Below, piece by piece: positions 1 to 8,467 of a stretch of DNA of 8,992 nt (position 1 is its first letter; each line of letters opens with the position of its first letter). The position numbers were made by a program, and so were the translations under genes. The stretch spans positions 1 through 8,992 of the forward strand of contig JBEARL010000054.1 in the NCBI GenBank assembly GCA_041163265.1, given 5' to 3'. Under the pieces are notes generated by a model that saw only the letters and a program-made list of their open reading frames with translations, did no database searches and was not told where the DNA came from. The stretch comes from CSBr16-57R1 sp041163265. GTDB taxonomy: Bacteria; Actinomycetota; Nitriliruptoria; Nitriliruptorales; Nitriliruptoraceae.

Positions 1-931
1 CGTCGCCGGCCAGCGAGGCCAGGTCGGCCGCCAGCTCCGAGGCCTCGCGGACCAGGCCGGCGGCCCGGTCCGCGAGCGCCGTCAGCTCGTCGTCGCGGGC
101 CGGCAGGCGGCGCAGCGCCGCCGCCGCCCGCCCGAGCGCCTCCCCCGCGCCGTCGGCCCCGGCCTCCGCGGCGGCCTGCGCGAGGGCGCCGCGCAGCTCG
201 TCGGCGTGCATCAGCCGGTCGAGCTCGGCGTCGATGCGGCCGTCGCGCTCGGGATCGATCCCCAGCGCCGCGATCTCGTCGCGCTCGGCCCGGAGCACCG
301 CGATGCGACGGGTCCGCTCGCGGGCGTCCGTCCCGGCGAGCTCGCGGCGGCGTCGGGCCGCGTTCCACCGCCCGTGGGCCGTCGCGTAGGCAGCGAGGGC
401 GACCGCGTGCTCCGCGTCGCCCATCCGGTCCAGGAGGTGCCGCTGGAGGGCCGGACGCTCGATGCGGCGGTGCTCGTCCTGCCCGTGGACCTCGACGTGG
501 GATCCGAGCAGGTCCCGGAGGGCCCCGACGGTCGCGAGCCGGCCACCGATGCGGACCCGCGAGCGCCCGTCGCGCGGGACCTCGCGGACCAGCGTCAGGA
601 CACCGTCCTCCGCCTCGTCCCAGCCCGGCCCGGTCGCGTCGGCCCCGTCGCGGTCGTCGCCGCCGTCGGCCTCCGCGTCGGCCGGCCGGTCGTCGGACGG
701 ACCGCCGTCCGCACCGTCGGGCACGGCGACGAGGGCCTCGATGAGCGCCGCCGCCTCACCCGCGCGGACCAGGTCGCCCGAGCCGCGCCCGCCCAGCAGC
801 AGCCCCAGGGCCGTCACGATGAGGGTCTTGCCGGCGCCCGTCTCACCGGTGACGACGGTCAGGCCCGGGGCGAGGCGGAGGCTGACGTCCTCGATGACGC
901 CGAGCCCCCGGATGTGGAGCTCCTCGATCAC
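1..931 (-). CDS. recN: DNA repair protein RecN, N-terminal 310 codons (runs off window)
   Basis: RecN is an SMC-like ATPase that gathers and processes DNA ends during recombinational repair of double-strand breaks. I translated the minus strand from a GTG at 931-929 and found an open frame to the window edge. Residues 1-60 are the N-terminal ATPase lobe, with Walker A GETGAGKT at residues 29-36 followed by LGLLLGGRGS. The RecN signature VEVHGQDEHR is at about residues 146-155 (usually VDIHGQHEHQ, so one His is Asp here). From about residue 175 the chain is Ala/Arg/Glu-rich helix, as expected for the start of the coiled coil. RecN is usually about 550-590 aa, so the second coiled-coil strand and the Walker B lobe lie outside the window. 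An acidic Asp/Gly-rich stretch at about residues 71-110 replaces the usual short loop. GGGGG lies five bases before the GTG. The gene follows nadK but is separated by 148 bases. Identity is sure; the exact start is fairly sure. Confidence 0.95.
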   Translation of the reverse strand, partial: MIEELHIRGLGVIEDVSLRLAPGLTVVTGETGAGKTLIVTALGLLLGGRGSGDLVRAGEAAALIEALVAVPDGADGGPSDDRPADAEADGGDDRDGADATGPGWDEAEDGVLTLVREVPRDGRSRVRIGGRLATVGALRDLLGSHVEVHGQDEHRRIERPALQRHLLDRMGDAEHAVALAAYATAHGRWNAARRRRELAGTDARERTRRIAVLRAERDEIAALGIDPERDGRIDAELDRLMHADELRGALAQAAAEAGADGAGEALGRAAAALRRLPARDDELTALADRAAGLVREASELAADLASLAGD

Positions 932-1079
932 CGGGACCCCCGGGACGGACGACCGGCGCGGCGCCGGCCGGCGCGCTCGAGGCTACCGGTGGGACCCCTA
1001 CGGGACGGGGCGTCGTCCACAGGTGGGCCGCGACGCCGCGGACCCGGTCGGCGGTCAGGGCCTCCCCCGCCGTCCCGCG
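932..1079 (-). promoter_or_regulatory. nadK-recN intergenic region, possible internal recN promoter
   Basis: This 148-base gap breaks an otherwise tightly packed gene run, so recN may have its own promoter. On the minus strand a TAGCCT hexamer at 985-980 fits the actinobacterial -10 pattern TAnnnT and would give a leader of about 40 bases. No convincing -35 hexamer sits 16-18 bases upstream of it. I looked for an actinobacterial LexA (SOS) box of the type TCGAAC-N4-GTTCGA and did not see one. No stable U-tailed terminator follows nadK, so read-through from nadK remains possible. Confidence 0.3.
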
Positions 1080-1922
1080 TCAGCCCAGCCGGAAGGTGCG
1101 GCGGACGCGCCCGAAGAAGTCCGGCTCGCCGACCTGCGCGACGCGGACCGGCCGACCCCCGCCCCGGATCTCGGCGGCCCCGCCCGGCGGCAACCGCAGC
1201 GGCTCGCTGCCGTCGGCCGAGACGAGCGCGCCGTCCTGGTCCCGCGGCAGGTCGATGCGGACGACGTCGCCCGGCCTGGCGACGACGGTCCGGTCGAACA
1301 GCGAGTGCGGGGCGACCGGGACGACGAGCGTGGCGTCGAGGGTCGGCGCCACGATCGGGCCGCCGGCGCTGAGCGCGTACGCCGTCGACCCCGTCGCGGT
1401 GGCGACGATGAGCGCGTCGGCGGCGAGGCTCGCGAACGGGGTACCCGCGATGCTCACCTCCAGACGGATGAGGCGCTGGCGGGCGACCTTCTCGACGGCG
1501 ACCTCGTTCAGCGCCCACAGCTCGCCGCGGGGCGCGCCGTCGGCGTCGAGGATGCGGGCCTCCAGGGTCGACCGTGGTTCCTCGCGGCCACCGCCCGCCA
1601 GGAGGACGTCGAGGTCGCGCTCGAGGTCCGCCGGGTCGATGCCGGCGAGGAACCCGACGCGGCCGACGTTCACGCCGACGACCGGCGCGTCGAGCGCCCG
1701 CGCGATGCGCGCCGCGCGCAGGAACGTGCCGTCGCCGCCGAAGGAGACGACCAGCCCCGGCGTCGGTCCGAGATCCCGGTCGATCGCACCGTCCGCCGCG
1801 ATGACCACGTCGGGTGCGACGTCGACGGCCTCGTGCCCCCTCGCCGCCAGGAGCGCACGTGCCGCTGCGACCGCCTCCTCCGCTCGGGGTCGGTCGGGGT
1901 GCGCGACGAGCAGGACCCTCAT
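1080..1922 (-). CDS. nadK: NAD kinase (ATP/polyphosphate-dependent NAD+ 2'-phosphotransferase)
   Basis: This cytosolic enzyme phosphorylates NAD+ to NADP+ and so sets the NADP(H) pool. The 280-aa product has the normal length for the family. Visible motifs in order are the nucleotide-binding GGDGT at residues 62-66; GVNVGRVGFLAG at 83-94; the conserved NE pair of the NAD site at 139-140 (ALNEV); and the TGSTAY...SAGGPI block at 177-190. The PV-x-PHSL element follows. All catalytic-region motifs look intact. The ATG at 1922-1920 has a GGGGAG ribosome site eight bases upstream (1931-1936) and overlaps the tlyA stop as ATGA, a four-base overlap typical of translational coupling. It is the third gene of the small ORF - tlyA - nadK run. 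The same order is known from Mycobacterium (tlyA-Rv1695-recN). The identification rests on motifs and context and is very secure. Confidence 0.97.
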   Translation of the reverse strand: MRVLLVAHPDRPRAEEAVAAARALLAARGHEAVDVAPDVVIAADGAIDRDLGPTPGLVVSFGGDGTFLRAARIARALDAPVVGVNVGRVGFLAGIDPADLERDLDVLLAGGGREEPRSTLEARILDADGAPRGELWALNEVAVEKVARQRLIRLEVSIAGTPFASLAADALIVATATGSTAYALSAGGPIVAPTLDATLVVPVAPHSLFDRTVVARPGDVVRIDLPRDQDGALVSADGSEPLRLPPGGAAEIRGGGRPVRVAQVGEPDFFGRVRRTFRLG

Positions 1923-2818
1923 GCCGTGGGCTCCCCGGTGCCGTGCTCGGCGTCCTCGGCGTGCGCGGCACCCTCGGTCCCCACGAGGGCCGCGTCGGGG
2001 ACGACCGCCGCCAGGGCGGCCGAGATGGCGCCCGCCTCACCGGCCGCCCGGTCGCCGGGTCCGCCTCCCGGTCGGAGCAGCGCCAGGAACTCGACGTTGC
2101 CCGCGGGCCCGCGCAGCGGCGAGGGCACGACGGCGGCGAGGTGCCAGCCCTCGCGGGTCGCGGCCGCGCTGCAGCGCTCGAGGGCGTGGCGCCAACCCTC
2201 CGCGTCCCGCACCACCCCGTCGCGACCGACCGCCTCGCGGCCGACCTCGAACTGCGGCTTGACGAGGACGACGGCCCAGTCGCCGGCGACCAGCGGCAGC
2301 AGCGCCGGGAGGACGGTCGCGAGCGAGATGAAGGAGAGGTCCGCGACGAGCGCGTCGACGCGGCCACCGATCGCCGCGGCGTCGAGGCCCCGCACGTTGG
2401 TGCGCTCCAGGATCGTCACGCGGGGATCGCGCCGCAGCGCCTCGGCGGCCTGGCCGTACCCGACGTCGACCCCGACGACCGCGGCGGCGCCGGCCTGCAG
2501 CAGGCAGTCGGTGAATCCGCCGGTCGACATGCCGGCGTCGAGGACGCGGCGCCCCCGCGGGTCCACGCCCATCGTGGCGAACACCTCGAGGGCGTGGACC
2601 AGCTTCTCCCCGCCGCGGGACACGAAACGCGGCGGCGGACCGCCGACGATGAGCCGCTGGTCGGTCCGGACGAGCGTCGAGGGCTTCCGGACGGGCGCAC
2701 CGTCGACCTGCACCCGGTGCGCCGCGACCGCCGCCAGCGCCTCCTCGCGCGACCGGACGAGGCCGCGACGGACGAGCTCACGGTCGACGCGGACCCGTGC
2801 GGTGCCGGGCGCGCCCAT
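1919..2818 (-). CDS. tlyA: TlyA family 16S/23S rRNA (cytidine-2'-O)-methyltransferase
   Basis: TlyA uses S-adenosylmethionine to 2'-O-methylate a cytidine in 16S helix 44 (C1409) and one in 23S helix 69 (C1920); in mycobacteria its loss gives capreomycin resistance. The 299-aa protein has an S4 RNA-binding domain at about residues 9-60 (RVRVDRELVRRGL, then RVQVDG). A linker VSRGGEKL follows at 66-73, then a Rossmann methyltransferase domain. The SAM loop is LDAGMSTGGFTDCLL at 93-107, and VDVGYGQ is at 117-123. K72, D160, K187 and E243 match the K-D-K-E catalytic set. The extended N-terminal S4 region suggests the two-target type II form. About 50 low-complexity residues form the tail. I chose the ATG at 2818-2816, two bases after the stop of the upstream small gene. 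A longer frame starting near 2998 adds only Arg-rich sequence antisense-like in composition and would overlap that small gene. No good ribosome site is seen, which fits coupling. Confidence 0.96.
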   Translation of the reverse strand: MGAPGTARVRVDRELVRRGLVRSREEALAAVAAHRVQVDGAPVRKPSTLVRTDQRLIVGGPPPRFVSRGGEKLVHALEVFATMGVDPRGRRVLDAGMSTGGFTDCLLQAGAAAVVGVDVGYGQAAEALRRDPRVTILERTNVRGLDAAAIGGRVDALVADLSFISLATVLPALLPLVAGDWAVVLVKPQFEVGREAVGRDGVVRDAEGWRHALERCSAAATREGWHLAAVVPSPLRGPAGNVEFLALLRPGGGPGDRAAGEAGAISAALAAVVPDAALVGTEGAAHAEDAEHGTGEPTA

Positions 2819-2820
2819 CC

Positions 2821-2991
2821 CTACAGACCGTCCAACCCGTCGAGCTCGGCCGCGATCCCCGCCTCGATCCGGCGCAGGAGCTCGAGCCGGGCGTCGGCGT
2901 CGAGCTCGTCCGCGCCGTCGAGCGCCGCCGCGAGGCCCGCGAGCGCACCCTCGGGTGCGTCGCGGTCCGCGTGCACGTCCTGCTGGCTCAA
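2821..2991 (-). CDS. Small acidic conserved protein preceding tlyA (Rv1693-like position)
   Basis: This 56-aa frame ends with TAG two bases before the tlyA ATG. Its function is unknown. The protein is acidic and helical-looking, with a Leu/Ala-rich body (about residues 15-30), an amphipathic stretch ELDADARLELLRRIEAGI at about 29-46 and a C-terminal ELDGLDGL. Actinobacterial genomes commonly carry a 50-60 aa protein of this shape directly upstream of tlyA, as Rv1693 does in M. tuberculosis; homology is inferred from position, size and pattern. I chose the TTG at 2991-2989 because a GGTGAGGTG ribosome-site-like run ends four bases upstream. A GTG at 2976-2974 would give 51 aa but has weaker upstream sequence. 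An upstream ATG at 3141 would put the gene across the divergent promoter and over the hydrolase gene, so it is unlikely. It is probably the first gene of the tlyA-nadK operon. Confidence 0.7.
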   Translation of the reverse strand: MSQQDVHADRDAPEGALAGLAAALDGADELDADARLELLRRIEAGIAAELDGLDGL

Positions 2992-3016
2992 GGGACACCT
3001 CACCGACCCGTCGAGG

Positions 3017-3032
3017 GTAGCCCCGCGGCTAC
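3017..3032. repeat. Inverted repeat between divergent -10-like hexamers
   Basis: GTAGCC (3017-3022) and GGCTAC (3027-3032) form a perfect 6-base inverted repeat around a CCGC centre. Each arm overlaps one of the outward-facing -10-like hexamers. It could be an operator for a dimeric regulator serving both genes, or a small hairpin in either leader. The symmetry is seen; the role is inference, and a 6-base repeat in DNA this GC-rich can arise by chance. Confidence 0.3.
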
Positions 3033-3047
3033 GGTCCGGACCGGCCC

Positions 3048-3053
3048 GGGAGG
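3048..3053 (+). promoter_or_regulatory. Strong ribosome binding site of the metallohydrolase gene
   Basis: GGGAGG sits five bases before the ATG at 3059 and matches the complement of the 16S 3' end seen in this window (CCTCCTTT). It decides the start against many upstream in-frame codons in the long GC-rich open frame. Confidence 0.7.
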
Positions 3054-3058
3054 CGTCG

Positions 3059-4030
3059 ATGACCGCTGGGGACGTGCCCGTCGCGTCGGCGGGCGGCGCC
3101 CTCGTCATCGACACGATGACGGGCGGCCTGACCGGCGTCACCGCCGGCTACCTCGTCCCCGCGGCGCGACCGGCCCTGATCGAGTGCGGTCCGGCGCTGA
3201 CGATCGACCGCACGATCGCGTCCCTGCGCGCCCTCGGCCTCGACCCGGACGACCTGGCCTGGCTCGTCGTCACGCACGTGCACCTCGACCACGCCGGCGG
3301 GGCCGGGGACCTGCTCGCGGCGTTCCCGAACGCGCGGGTCGTCGTCAGCCCTCGCGGCGCGCGGCACCTCGTCGACCCGTCGCGGTTGAACGACTCGGCC
3401 CGGCGCGTCTACGGCCCGCTGTACGACACCGTCTACGGACCGTGCACGCCGATCGCCGCGGAGCGCGTCGTCGCGGCCGACGACGGCCACGTCCTGGACC
3501 TCGGCGGCGGGCGCACGCTCGAGATCCTCGACACGCCCGGGCATGCCAAGCACCACATCGGCGTGTTCGACCCGGACCACGGCACCGTGTTCACCGGCGA
3601 CTCCGTCGGGGTCCGCCTCGAGGGGATGCGGGCGCTGCGTCCAGCGACGCCGCCGGCCGACTTCAACCTCGGGACCATGCTGGCCTCCCTCGCCCGGTAC
3701 CGCGAGCGCGGGCCCGAGCACCTGCTGCTCGCGCACTACGGCGACGTCGGCCCGGCCGCCGACGTCCTCGCGGAGGCCGATGAGCGCGTCAGGTCGTGGG
3801 TCGCAGCCGTTGAGGCGGCGCGGGCCGAGGTCCCGCCGCACGAGGACGAGGTCGACCACGTCGCCGCGCTGCTGACGCACCGCTTCGCGGACGACCTGGC
3901 GCTCGAGCCAGAGGCCGGCGCGGCCGCCGAGGCCCGGATCGCGCTGCTGAACGACCCGCGCTCGAACGCGGCCGGCATCCTGCGCTACCTGCGACGCCGG
4001 GACGAGGGGACGCTCACGCCCCTCGGCTGA
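3059..4030 (+). CDS. Metallo-beta-lactamase-fold metallohydrolase
   Basis: This is a 323-aa dinuclear-zinc hydrolase of the MBL superfamily; the substrate is not predictable. The metal-site motifs are complete. HVHLDH at residues 73-78 gives the HxHxDH signature. H162 is in TPGHAKHH, D181 in FTGDS bridges the metals, and H226 in LLLAHYGD is the last ligand. The domain covers about residues 13-230. About 90 further residues are mostly helical and charged, resembling the C-terminal segment seen in MBL proteins of the glyoxalase II / acyl-hydrolase type. No signal peptide or membrane segment is visible, so it is probably cytosolic. The ATG at 3059 is fixed by GGGAGG five bases upstream. It is a lone plus-strand gene lying between two minus-strand genes that in relatives are near neighbours. 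Its last 17 bases overlap the 3' end of the TPR gene. The fold is certain; a hydrolase such as a thioesterase, lactonase or glyoxalase is possible. Confidence 0.88.
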   Translation: MTAGDVPVASAGGALVIDTMTGGLTGVTAGYLVPAARPALIECGPALTIDRTIASLRALGLDPDDLAWLVVTHVHLDHAGGAGDLLAAFPNARVVVSPRGARHLVDPSRLNDSARRVYGPLYDTVYGPCTPIAAERVVAADDGHVLDLGGGRTLEILDTPGHAKHHIGVFDPDHGTVFTGDSVGVRLEGMRALRPATPPADFNLGTMLASLARYRERGPEHLLLAHYGDVGPAADVLAEADERVRSWVAAVEAARAEVPPHEDEVDHVAALLTHRFADDLALEPEAGAAAEARIALLNDPRSNAAGILRYLRRRDEGTLTPLG

Positions 4031-4877
4031 GCCGCTCGCGCCAGGCCGCGGCGTCGTCGTCGGGGCCGAGGCGCAGGAGGGCGTCGAGCTCGGCGACGGC
4101 GCCCCCGGTGTCGCCGTCGCGCTCCGCCAGCTCGGCCGCGAACCAGTGCCGGCGCGCCCGCGCCTCGTCCTCGGCCCTCTCGGCCGTGGCCGCGGTGCCG
4201 GCGAGGACGGTCCGCGCCCGCCGCCGCTGCCCCCCCTCCTCGAGGGCCGCCGCGACGACGATGGCGGCCTCGAGGCGCCGGTCGGGCTCGGCGCGCGCGT
4301 CCTCGACCAGCTCGAGCCCGACGGTGACCGCCTCCTCGGCGGGCGCACCCGTCGCGCGCAGGCAGTCCGCGACCAGGTGGTTCTGGTCCGTACTGCCACC
4401 GAGACGCCGGTAGGCCTGCAGCTCCGTGAGGGCGGCCCGGTACTCCTCGGCGCGGTACATCGCGATGCCCAGCGCCTCCCGCACCAGCGCGAGACGCGGC
4501 GCCAGGTGCTTGGCCCAGCGCAGCAGGCGCAGGGCCTCGCCGTGCTCCCCCTGCTCGCTGGCGGCGCTACCGAGGTCGAGGCACGTCAGCACGTCGCGGG
4601 CGCGACCCTTCGGGCTGACGCGGCGCTCGACCTCCTTGCGCACGAACGCCGGCAGCGTGACGCGGTGGTCCGACGGAAGGTCGGGCCGCTCCGGCGCGGC
4701 CGGACCGCGGGGTGCCGCCTGCCGGCGGGGCGACGGCGCCGAGGGCGCTCGGTCCCGCCCGATCGGCTCGCGCGGCGCGGCGGGAGTCTCGGGCCCACGG
4801 CGGCGCGTGCCGCGCTCGGACCCTTCGGGCGCGGGACGGGACGGGCGGGACGGACGTGCCGGGCGCTTACGGTCCAC
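4014..4877 (-). CDS. Tetratricopeptide-repeat protein (Rv1691-like)
   Basis: This 287-aa protein has two parts. Residues 1 to about 70 are Pro/Arg/Ser-rich, basic and probably disordered. Residues from about 72 to the end are helical repeats of TPR type; clear units include the segment around EALRLLRWAKHLAPRLALVREALG (about 114-137) and the one around AEEYRAALTELQAYRRLGG (143-161). No catalytic motif, signal peptide or membrane helix is seen, so a protein-protein scaffold in the cytosol is the safest reading. The pattern FVRKEVERRVSPKG...LVREALGIAMYRAEEYRAAL resembles the TPR protein encoded near tlyA in actinobacteria (Rv1691 in M. tuberculosis). The start is a GTG at 4877-4875, supported by GGAGG four bases upstream (4886-4882). 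It lies just downstream of the rRNA operon terminator in the same orientation. It runs tail-to-tail into the metallohydrolase gene with a 17-base overlap. Function is unknown. Confidence 0.85.
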   Translation of the reverse strand: MDRKRPARPSRPSRPAPEGSERGTRRRGPETPAAPREPIGRDRAPSAPSPRRQAAPRGPAAPERPDLPSDHRVTLPAFVRKEVERRVSPKGRARDVLTCLDLGSAASEQGEHGEALRLLRWAKHLAPRLALVREALGIAMYRAEEYRAALTELQAYRRLGGSTDQNHLVADCLRATGAPAEEAVTVGLELVEDARAEPDRRLEAAIVVAAALEEGGQRRRARTVLAGTAATAERAEDEARARRHWFAAELAERDGDTGGAVAELDALLRLGPDDDAAAWRERLSRGA

Positions 4878-4943
4878 GATGCCTCCGGGCCGCGCACGAC
4901 GGCGCGGTGCCGCCGAAGCCTACGAGTCGGTGCGAACATGGAA
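4878..4943 (-). promoter_or_regulatory. Leader of the TPR gene between the rRNA terminator and the start codon
   Basis: Sixty-six bases lie between the rRNA operon terminator and the GTG start. GGAGG at 4886-4882, four bases from the GTG, is a strong ribosome site and decides the start. A TAGGCT hexamer on the minus strand (about 4922-4917) matches TAnnnT and could be the -10 of a promoter for this gene; no good -35 is seen. Read-through from the rRNA operon is the alternative. Confidence 0.35.
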
Positions 4944-4967
4944 GAGGCCGCCCCGAAGGGCGGCCTC
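4944..4967 (-). terminator. Intrinsic terminator of the rRNA operon
   Basis: On the minus strand GAGGCCGCCC and GGGCGGCCTC form a perfect 10-base-pair stem closed by a UUCG tetraloop with a C-G closing pair, an unusually stable hairpin. It lies 12 bases past the 3' end of 5S. The following U-tract is short (TTCC...TT), as is common in very GC-rich actinobacteria. Confidence 0.88.
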
Positions 4968-4979
4968 ATCCGAAGTGGA

Positions 4980-5095
4980 TCCCGCGGCGTCCTACTCTCC
5001 CGCCGGGTCGCCCCGGCAGTACCATCGGCGCTGGAGGGCTTAACTTCCGGGTTCGGAATGTGACCGGGTGTGTCCCCTCCGCCATGACCACGGGA
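4980..5095 (-). rRNA. rrf: 5S ribosomal RNA
   Basis: The minus strand reads as a 116-base 5S gene. Its ends, TCCCGTGG at the 5' side and CCGCGGGA at the 3' side, pair as helix I with one G-U pair. Inside are the conserved segments CATTCCGAACCCGGAAGTTAAG (loop B-helix III area), GCGCCGATGGTACTG and GGGAGAGTAGGACGCCG. The length is normal for the molecule. It follows 23S after a spacer of about 106 bases and is followed at once by the operon terminator. The ends are set by the helix I pairing and could shift by a base or two. Confidence 0.95.
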
Positions 5096-5123
5096 GATCT
5101 GTGGGGTCATGCGTCCGTCTGTG

Positions 5124-5140
5124 GGCCGGATTATCCGGCC
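5124..5140 (-). repeat. Palindromic hairpin in the 23S-5S spacer
   Basis: GGCCGGAT and ATCCGGCC form an 8-base perfect inverted repeat around a single T, folding in RNA as a 7-base-pair stem with a 3-base loop. It sits 29 bases before the 5' end of 5S and is probably a processing or antitermination structure of the rRNA precursor. There is no U-tract, so it is not an ordinary terminator. Confidence 0.5.
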
Positions 5141-5151
5141 GGGTTGTCAGC

Positions 5152-5178
5152 GTCCACGAGGGACGTGACCCTCTGGAC
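5152..5178 (-). repeat. Second hairpin in the 23S-5S spacer
   Basis: GTCCA-C-GAGGG (5152-5162) pairs with CCCTC-TGGAC (5169-5178) around a six-base loop, giving ten base pairs with one bulged base. With the neighbouring 5124-5140 hairpin it makes the spacer highly structured. Likely roles are RNase processing of the precursor or spacing of 23S and 5S; this is inference. A short GCGAGC tandem repeat lies between it and the end of 23S (about 5185-5199). Confidence 0.4.
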
Positions 5179-5201
5179 TCCATAGCGAGCGCGAGCGCGA
5201 A

Positions 5202-8224
<3,023 letters not shown>

Positions 8225-8267
8225 GCGCCCGCCGCGAGGGCGGACCGTTCCGGGGGATGGCGACCCC

Positions 8268-8286
8268 GAGGGACGAACGCTCCCTC
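8268..8286 (-). repeat. Spacer hairpin upstream of 23S
   Basis: GAGGGA (8268-8273) and TCCCTC (8281-8286) form a perfect six-base-pair stem with a seven-base loop. It immediately precedes the expected 5' end of 23S and overlaps the weak boxA-like sequence, so it may take part in precursor processing. The role is inference. Confidence 0.35.
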
Positions 8287-8432
8287 AGAGCTGCACAGGA
8301 TGCCGGACGTCGGGCGGGGAACCCGGGGTCGCTCCACACGCATCCGGACGGATCCGGAGCGGTCCTGCGACCGGGGGCCCCTCGGGCCCCGACGTCGAGT
8401 AGCCAGTGGTTCACGGGTTCTCGGACGGTCCC

Positions 8433-8448
8433 CGGGTCGTTCGACCCG
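8433..8448 (-). repeat. Palindrome just after 16S in the spacer
   Basis: CGGGTCG (8433-8439) and CGACCCG (8442-8448) form a seven-base inverted repeat with a two-base centre, about 20 bases past the 3' end of 16S. In the precursor RNA it would fold as a six-pair hairpin with a GAAC loop, in the region where 16S 3' trimming takes place. Confidence 0.4.
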
Positions 8449-8467
8449 TTCGCCGTCAGCGAGCTCC

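Larger units (their letters stand above)
2992..3058. promoter_or_regulatory. Divergent promoter region between the tlyA operon and the metallohydrolase gene
   Basis: These 67 bases separate genes that leave in opposite directions, so promoters for both must lie here or extend into the genes. Two TAnnnT hexamers face apart: TACCCT on the minus strand (3019-3014), about 22 bases before the TTG of the small gene; and TACGGT on the plus strand (3030-3035), 23 bases before the hydrolase ATG. Neither has a recognisable -35 box. The plus-strand gene has a strong ribosome site, GGGAGG at 3048-3053, five bases before its ATG. Promoter positions are inference. Confidence 0.35.
8225..8467 (-). other. 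16S-23S internal transcribed spacer, no tRNA gene
   Basis: This spacer of about 243 bases is very GC-rich. I looked for tRNA-Ile and tRNA-Ala (TAGCTCAG D-loop and GGTTCGAATCC T-loop patterns) and found none; tRNA-free spacers are usual in Actinobacteria. It is made of short hairpins, and an ATCCGGA direct repeat occurs at 8342-8348 and 8352-8358. A boxA-like GCTCTGAG lies near 8293-8286 on the minus strand, much weaker than the consensus. The part beside 23S (8225-8257) is where the first bases of 23S should be. Confidence 0.75.

Noticed and set aside
932..1079. SOS (LexA) box in front of recN
   Set aside because: recN is SOS-controlled in many bacteria, but no TCGAAC-N4-GTTCGA-type palindrome could be found in the gap.
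928..2367. A 479-codon minus-strand frame overlapping nadK and tlyA
   Set aside because: It is a shifted frame over two genes with intact catalytic motifs in their own frames; its product is Arg/Ser/Pro-rich without a recognisable domain.
2821..2991. Small gene as exodeoxyribonuclease VII small subunit (xseB)
   Set aside because: The length is roughly compatible, but the family pattern around LExGxLxLEESLxLYExG is absent; position and shape fit the tlyA-linked small protein better.
2819..2998. N-terminal extension of tlyA to a start near 2998
   Set aside because: The extra 60 residues are Arg/Gly-rich low complexity, lie over the small upstream gene, and the S4 domain begins a few residues after the ATG at 2818.
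206..3020. Long plus-strand open frames across the recN-nadK-tlyA region, including ones of 388 and 852 codons
   Set aside because: They are antisense to well-identified genes, are built of Arg/Pro/Ala/Ser-rich low-complexity sequence with no motif, and come from the scarcity of stop codons in GC-rich DNA.
5124..5140. Terminator between 23S and 5S
   Set aside because: The hairpin has no U-tract and 5S follows within 30 bases in the same operon, so a processing structure is more likely.
8225..8467. Possible tRNA gene in the 16S-23S spacer
   Set aside because: No D-loop, anticodon-stem or T-loop pattern of tRNA-Ile or tRNA-Ala, nor a cloverleaf, could be made from the sequence.
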